A stretch of DNA of 16,540 nucleotides from Chloroflexota bacterium (GTDB lineage: Bacteria > Chloroflexota > FW602-bin22 > JACPRP01). Shown in pieces: positions 13,347-16,540 of the stretch. The notes beneath the pieces were generated by a model. It made no database searches, had not been told where the DNA came from, and was given only the letters and a program-made list of their open reading frames with translations. The first letter of the stretch is position 1. Each line of letters starts with the position of its first letter. A program made the translations under genes and the position numbers. Location of the stretch: positions 1 to 16,540 of the forward strand of contig JACQUC010000190.1 of the NCBI GenBank assembly GCA_016210495.1, read 5' to 3'.

Positions 13347-15860
13347 CTAGCCCTCCAGCTTGCGCACGGCAACCCTTGCCGTCGTTTCGATGCAGCCCGT
13401 GAAGCCGTCGACGTACTCCAGCGAAGTGGGCAGTAGAGCATTGAAATGGGTGGGCGCGTACTTTATGGTGGGGTGCTTAACCCACCGTGTCTTGGCGTTG
13501 GAGATGGCCACCACCTCCGGGTGTACCCCCTCGGTCAGCTTGGCCACGCCTTCCAGACTGTCCTCGCAGGATTCGACCAGGATCGGGTCGCCATCCGCGA
13601 TGCCGCGCGCTTTGGCCGTCGCGGGATTGATCAAAACACCCATGTGTGCCGGGATCTTGTGCATTAGCTCGTACAGCCAGGGAATGGTGGCGCTCTCGGC
13701 GAAGTTCAGCTCCGGGGTCTTGAAAGAGATGGCATAAAGATCGTAGGGCGGGGGCGCATCGTGCACGGGGCTGGATCGCCAGTAGGGCAGCGGCGAGTAG
13801 CTGGAGCAGTCCCATTCGACGCCGTGCTTCTCGAGATCACGCTTCAGCTCATCGCCCGTCCGCTTGACGAACTCGAAGTAGAAGGGTATCCTGAGCTTGC
13901 CGTAGGGCATGTACTGCTCTTTCACTGTCTTGTGGCGAACCGCGTGGCCCTTCTCCTTCAGCCATTCGAGCCCGCACTCGTCGCCGTGCCACGCCCGGGA
14001 GACCCGATCCGTCATCTCCTCGATCGTGTATTTCTTGTCCGGAGCCAGCAGGTACTTCGGATTGCGGACCAGAGCGAACATAAGGTTGAGCGAGTCGTTC
14101 CACCCTCCCAGGAAGCCCAGGCGTTCCGCCAGCTCGGAAAGGATGTCGGTGGCATCCATCGTGTTGTACATCGGCAGCACGACCGGCTGTCTCAAGGCGT
14201 AGCCGCAAACAACGGGCGGCTCGCAGCTCACAGGGGCGTAGGACTCCAGGTAGCTGTGGTCGGGCAGGACCACATCGGCCCACTCGTTGGCTTCGTTTGG
14301 CATAACGTCGATGACCGCGATGAACTTCATTTTCGCGAAGACCTGCTGGACCTTTTTCGTCGCCGGCAGATTCCACATTGGGTTTGAATGGTAGAGCAGC
14401 ATCGCCTCGGGCACGAACTCGAGGTGGTATTTCTCGGGATCGAGTATTGTAACTGAGTTGACGCTGCCGGCCTCCCATCCGATGGGGAAATACTCGCGAA
14501 GCTGGCTGCTGTTCGGCGGGAAGGAGAACATGTGCGGCGAACGGATGGGGTGTACGTGTGGCTCGAGCATACCGTCCTCGCCGGGGGATATCCAGAACCC
14601 GCGCGTGTCGAGAGGCACGCCGAGGTGTCCGCCCGGCACGTCGATGTTGCCGACCAGCATATTCATCAGCTTATAGGTCAGGGTGTTGAAGCCGCCGTCG
14701 ACGTGGGCGATGGCGCCACGATAGAAGTTGATGGCGGCGGGGCGATAGGGCAGCTCGACGCCGTCGATGGTGATCGTGCTCCCGATGCGGGCGGCCTCCC
14801 CAAACTCCGTGGCAATCCTCCGGATGGTCGCGGCGGGCACCGTGCAGATTTCGGACATGCGTTCGGGAGGGTGCTCAGCGAGAACGTTCTTGAAGACCTG
14901 GAAGCCGGACCGGCAAGGAACACCGTTGGCGACGAAGTTGCCTTCCAGCGCAAAGTCCTCGATCGTCACGTCGTCGAAGTTCTTGGCCCTACCGTCGACC
15001 GGATCCCATATGAGCACCTTGCCGGTGGCCCGGTCTCGCACGTAGTTGCCGTCCGAGTCGACCAGGTAGGGGGCGTTGGTATGGCGCTTCAGGAATTGTC
15101 GGTCGTAGATGCCCAGCTCGTGCACCAGGACGTGCATCATGCCGAGCACGAAGGCACGATCCGTCGCCGGCCGAATGGGGATCCACTCATCCGCCTTGGC
15201 ACCAGCTTGCGAGAGGCGAGGCTCGACGACCACGACCTTCATGCCCCGGTTCACTCTAGCATCGGCCATGCGCTTGGCCGATCCAGCGAAGTGCAGGTGG
15301 GATGAGAACCCATCGCCACAGCCGATCTGGATCCAGTAGTTACAGTAAGCGTAGTCATTCACGCCGGCGAACGAGCCGTCGATCATGCCGTTGATAGGAT
15401 GGTAGGCGGCCCCGCAGTACTGGCCGGTGGAGCTCATGAAGTTGTTGCTGCCGAACATAGCGCCCCAGCCCCAGTTGTAGCCGCGCTGAAAGTCGCTGAT
15501 ACTGACGATGAGCTTGCGCGGGTCGGTCCGGCGTATCTCCCCGAGCTTCTCGGCGACGATGGCGAAGGCCTCGTCCCAGGAGATCTCCTGCCATTTTGGG
15601 TCCACGCCCGGCCCTTTTTCCGGATTCGTGCGCTTCAAGGGCGATTTGAAGCGATGGGGGTCGTAATGGCGCATAATGCCGGCATGTCCCTTGGCGCATA
15701 ACTTGCCGAGGTTGTCGGGGTTGGTCGGATCGCCCTCGACCTTAAGAACGACGCCATCCTTGACACGGACCCTGATGCCGCAGCCGTGCAGGCACATTTT
15801 GCAGACGCTGGTCACCCACTTCTCACCGGCTGTCGATGGTCTCTGGGCGGTGGTTTGCAT
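13347..15860 (-). CDS. Molybdopterin oxidoreductase (DMSO reductase family), catalytic subunit
   Basis: The 837-residue catalytic subunit of a complex iron-sulfur molybdoenzyme. An N-terminal [4Fe-4S] site C20-x2-C23-x3-C27-x27-C55 is followed by CAKG, whose Lys57 is the usual electron-transfer residue. SSTGQYCGAAYHPINGM (143-159) aligns by eye with the metal-ligand loop of acetylene hydratase (MYMCIGNT), making C149 the probable Mo/W ligand. Cofactor motifs include VVVVEPRLSQAGAKADEWIP and a C-terminal molybdopterin-binding domain (GVLINPATAKARGIADGDPI). No twin-arginine signal precedes C20, so the enzyme should be cytoplasmic. ATG at 15860 has agggggat upstream. An extension to 15923 is unlikely. 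Substrate unknown. Polysulfide/thiosulfate reductase-like, acetylene hydratase-like and phenylacetyl-CoA dehydrogenase-like enzymes are candidates. First gene of the operon, with promoter 16051-16079. Confidence 0.9.
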   Translation of the reverse strand: MQTTAQRPSTAGEKWVTSVCKMCLHGCGIRVRVKDGVVLKVEGDPTNPDNLGKLCAKGHAGIMRHYDPHRFKSPLKRTNPEKGPGVDPKWQEISWDEAFAIVAEKLGEIRRTDPRKLIVSISDFQRGYNWGWGAMFGSNNFMSSTGQYCGAAYHPINGMIDGSFAGVNDYAYCNYWIQIGCGDGFSSHLHFAGSAKRMADARVNRGMKVVVVEPRLSQAGAKADEWIPIRPATDRAFVLGMMHVLVHELGIYDRQFLKRHTNAPYLVDSDGNYVRDRATGKVLIWDPVDGRAKNFDDVTIEDFALEGNFVANGVPCRSGFQVFKNVLAEHPPERMSEICTVPAATIRRIATEFGEAARIGSTITIDGVELPYRPAAINFYRGAIAHVDGGFNTLTYKLMNMLVGNIDVPGGHLGVPLDTRGFWISPGEDGMLEPHVHPIRSPHMFSFPPNSSQLREYFPIGWEAGSVNSVTILDPEKYHLEFVPEAMLLYHSNPMWNLPATKKVQQVFAKMKFIAVIDVMPNEANEWADVVLPDHSYLESYAPVSCEPPVVCGYALRQPVVLPMYNTMDATDILSELAERLGFLGGWNDSLNLMFALVRNPKYLLAPDKKYTIEEMTDRVSRAWHGDECGLEWLKEKGHAVRHKTVKEQYMPYGKLRIPFYFEFVKRTGDELKRDLEKHGVEWDCSSYSPLPYWRSSPVHDAPPPYDLYAISFKTPELNFAESATIPWLYELMHKIPAHMGVLINPATAKARGIADGDPILVESCEDSLEGVAKLTEGVHPEVVAISNAKTRWVKHPTIKYAPTHFNALLPTSLEYVDGFTGCIETTARVAVRKLEG

Positions 15861-15992
15861 CTTATCCCCCTGATAACGTTGAACGCTGGAATGCGATCCT
15901 GGAGAACGTGGAAGAGCCCACACTGAGGACGGGTAGCGGCCAATTGCTCGCGGGAATTCGGTTCTCAGTCGGCATTCTTAGCACACGGCGTG

Positions 15993-16008
15993 TTGACGAC
16001 ACTGTCAA
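15993..16008. promoter_or_regulatory. Possible operator: inverted repeat TTGAC-N6-GTCAA
   Basis: A 16-bp inverted repeat (ttgac, 6-nt spacer, gtcaa) in the divergent control region, about 36-50 nt downstream of the predicted oxidoreductase start site. The half-sites resemble CRP/FNR-family sites, but the spacing is CRP-like rather than the 4 nt of FNR. On the minus strand it also contains a TTGACA hexamer without a good -10. Role is inferred. Confidence 0.3.
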
Positions 16009-16050
16009 ATCCACTTCAAATATCGTAACCGGCCTAGACGAGGTAGACTC

Positions 16051-16079
16051 ATTATAGCATCCGGACTGTGAGTAAGCAA
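16051..16079 (-). promoter_or_regulatory. Promoter for the molybdoenzyme operon
   Basis: On the minus strand TTGCTT (16074-16079), 17-bp spacer and a perfect TATAAT (16051-16056). Start near 16044, giving a ~185-nt leader to the ATG at 15860. The -35 is weak, which fits activator dependence. Confidence 0.5.
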
Positions 16080-16136
16080 TATTTTCAGGCAGTTCATAGT
16101 TCATACCTCGATGTCCTCGATTTTGGTAAGTCACTA

Positions 16137-16166
16137 TTGACACACCCACCAGCTGCATGGTAGTAT
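16137..16166 (+). promoter_or_regulatory. Promoter for the exported protein at the window end
   Basis: Perfect TTGACA (16137-16142), 18-bp spacer, TAGTAT (16161-16166). An overlapping TATACT (16164-16169) has a 21-bp spacer. Start near 16173, leaving a ~127-nt leader with no recognised riboswitch before the ATG at 16300. No gene is seen in 15861-16299. Confidence 0.5.
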
Positions 16167-16299
16167 ACTTGGTGGAAAGCAAAGACCTTGCCATGCCTAC
16201 TAACCTCTGCCCGTTCTTTGGTACGCCCGACATGGGATATATCTTCCGATGACGTGTTCTCAATAGCCGGGGATTAAACCGGATATGAAGGAGGGGAGT

Positions 16300-16540
16300 A
16301 TGTCGATCCAGTCTTTGTGGCAGTTGCCTGCAGTCCTCAAAGTCGGTTTCCTTGTCCTGCTAGCAGCACTCACCCTGGCTCTCCTAGCTGGCCAGGGCGT
16401 CCCGAGTGTCAGTGGTGACAACGGCGATCCCGGCGCGCCGGGCGCGGACGTGAAACTCAACATCACCAGGGCTGTGATACCGGCGGACCGCAAGCCGGTG
16501 ATCACCTTCACACTCACCGACAAAGCCGGCAACCCTTTGA
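16300..16540 (+). CDS. Exported protein, 5' part; OmcA/MtrC-like multiheme cytochrome suspected
   Basis: An open frame runs from ATG 16300 off the window end (80 codons, no stop). aaggagg (16288-16294) is 5 nt upstream, so this ATG is preferred over the in-frame one at 16285. Residues ~12-30 are a hydrophobic signal segment (VLKVGFLVLLAALTLALLAG). Then come a short collagen-like GDNGDPGAPGAD stretch and a beta-rich start (VKLNITRAVIPADRKPVITF, then TLTDKAGNPL). As I recall, that order of signal, G-x-y linker and IPADxKPVVTFxxTDxxGxPL is typical of the N-terminal domain of OmcA/MtrC-family decaheme surface cytochromes. No CxxCH heme motif falls in the visible part, so the cytochrome call is inference. 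It is divergent from the molybdoenzyme operon. Confidence 0.7.
   Translation, partial: MSIQSLWQLPAVLKVGFLVLLAALTLALLAGQGVPSVSGDNGDPGAPGADVKLNITRAVIPADRKPVITFTLTDKAGNPL

Noticed and set aside
14532..15305. Long + strand frame opposite the molybdoenzyme gene
   Set aside because: It is a shadow of the GC-rich catalytic gene with no recognisable domain or ribosome binding site.
16193..16252. 19-codon open frame in the + strand leader
   Set aside because: No ribosome binding site and too short to support.
15862..16263. 133-codon minus-strand frame covering the divergent control region
   Set aside because: It overlaps two plausible promoters, shows no motif and ends inside the start region of the catalytic gene.
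16173..16299. Riboswitch (c-di-GMP type) in the leader of the putative cytochrome
   Set aside because: A gcaaag string recalled the c-di-GMP-I consensus, but the other conserved blocks (GGGCAAACC, GGUAGGUAGC) are absent.
1..16540. CRISPR array, tRNA/rRNA genes, insertion-sequence transposase
   Set aside because: No regular spaced direct repeats, tRNA-like cloverleaf or transposase motif was recognised by reading. Dedicated scans were not possible.

Overview
The window (16,540 bp, GC-rich) shows no direct taxonomic marker. An anaerobic or facultative respiring bacterium is suggested by a membrane-linked molybdenum/tungsten oxidoreductase operon and, divergent from it, the start of what looks like an OmcA/MtrC-type extracellular cytochrome. 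Two short palindromic repeat types (9915-9942 and 13264-13323) resemble repeats I associate with Chloroflexota and other environmental genomes. That is a weak hint only.

Left part (1-9863) is a surface-polysaccharide locus with many broken genes. Two paralogous family 2 glycosyltransferases (GT) on the + strand (104-1123, lacking its first ~100 residues; 5884-7086, complete) flank a minus-strand block: a LegB-like NDP-sugar 4,6-dehydratase (4227-5219), an NDP-sugar nucleotidyltransferase (3486-4217), a GDP-6-deoxymannose reductase-like SDR with a lost C-terminus (2688-3479), and a QueC-like PP-loop enzyme (1283-2509). A large GT4-GT2-coiled-coil fusion (7185-9701) follows. Remnants of a UDP-ManNAc dehydrogenase (5277-5495) and of the two ends of a 3-hydroxyacyl-CoA dehydrogenase-like gene (9729-9863 and 2578-2631) show a history of insertion, deletion and recombination. 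Both family 2 GTs carry a coiled coil of exact 14-residue repeats (9 copies versus 6), and they share a C-terminal tail motif with the PP-loop enzyme.

Middle part (9974-11102) encodes a two-subunit thiamine-diphosphate decarboxylase of the sulfopyruvate/phosphonopyruvate decarboxylase type, with its own strong promoter (11160-11188). Next to it is an 89-nt composite palindrome.

Right part (11346-15860, minus strand) is a complex iron-sulfur molybdoenzyme operon. Its order is catalytic subunit, MoaD/ThiS-like beta-grasp protein, four-cluster ferredoxin, NrfD membrane anchor. The catalytic subunit has a [4Fe-4S] site, a probable Cys metal ligand and no Tat signal, so it probably faces the cytoplasm and passes electrons through the ferredoxin and NrfD to or from the quinone pool. 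The substrate is unknown. A divergent control region (15861-16299) holds promoters for this operon and for the exported protein that runs off the window end (16300-16540).
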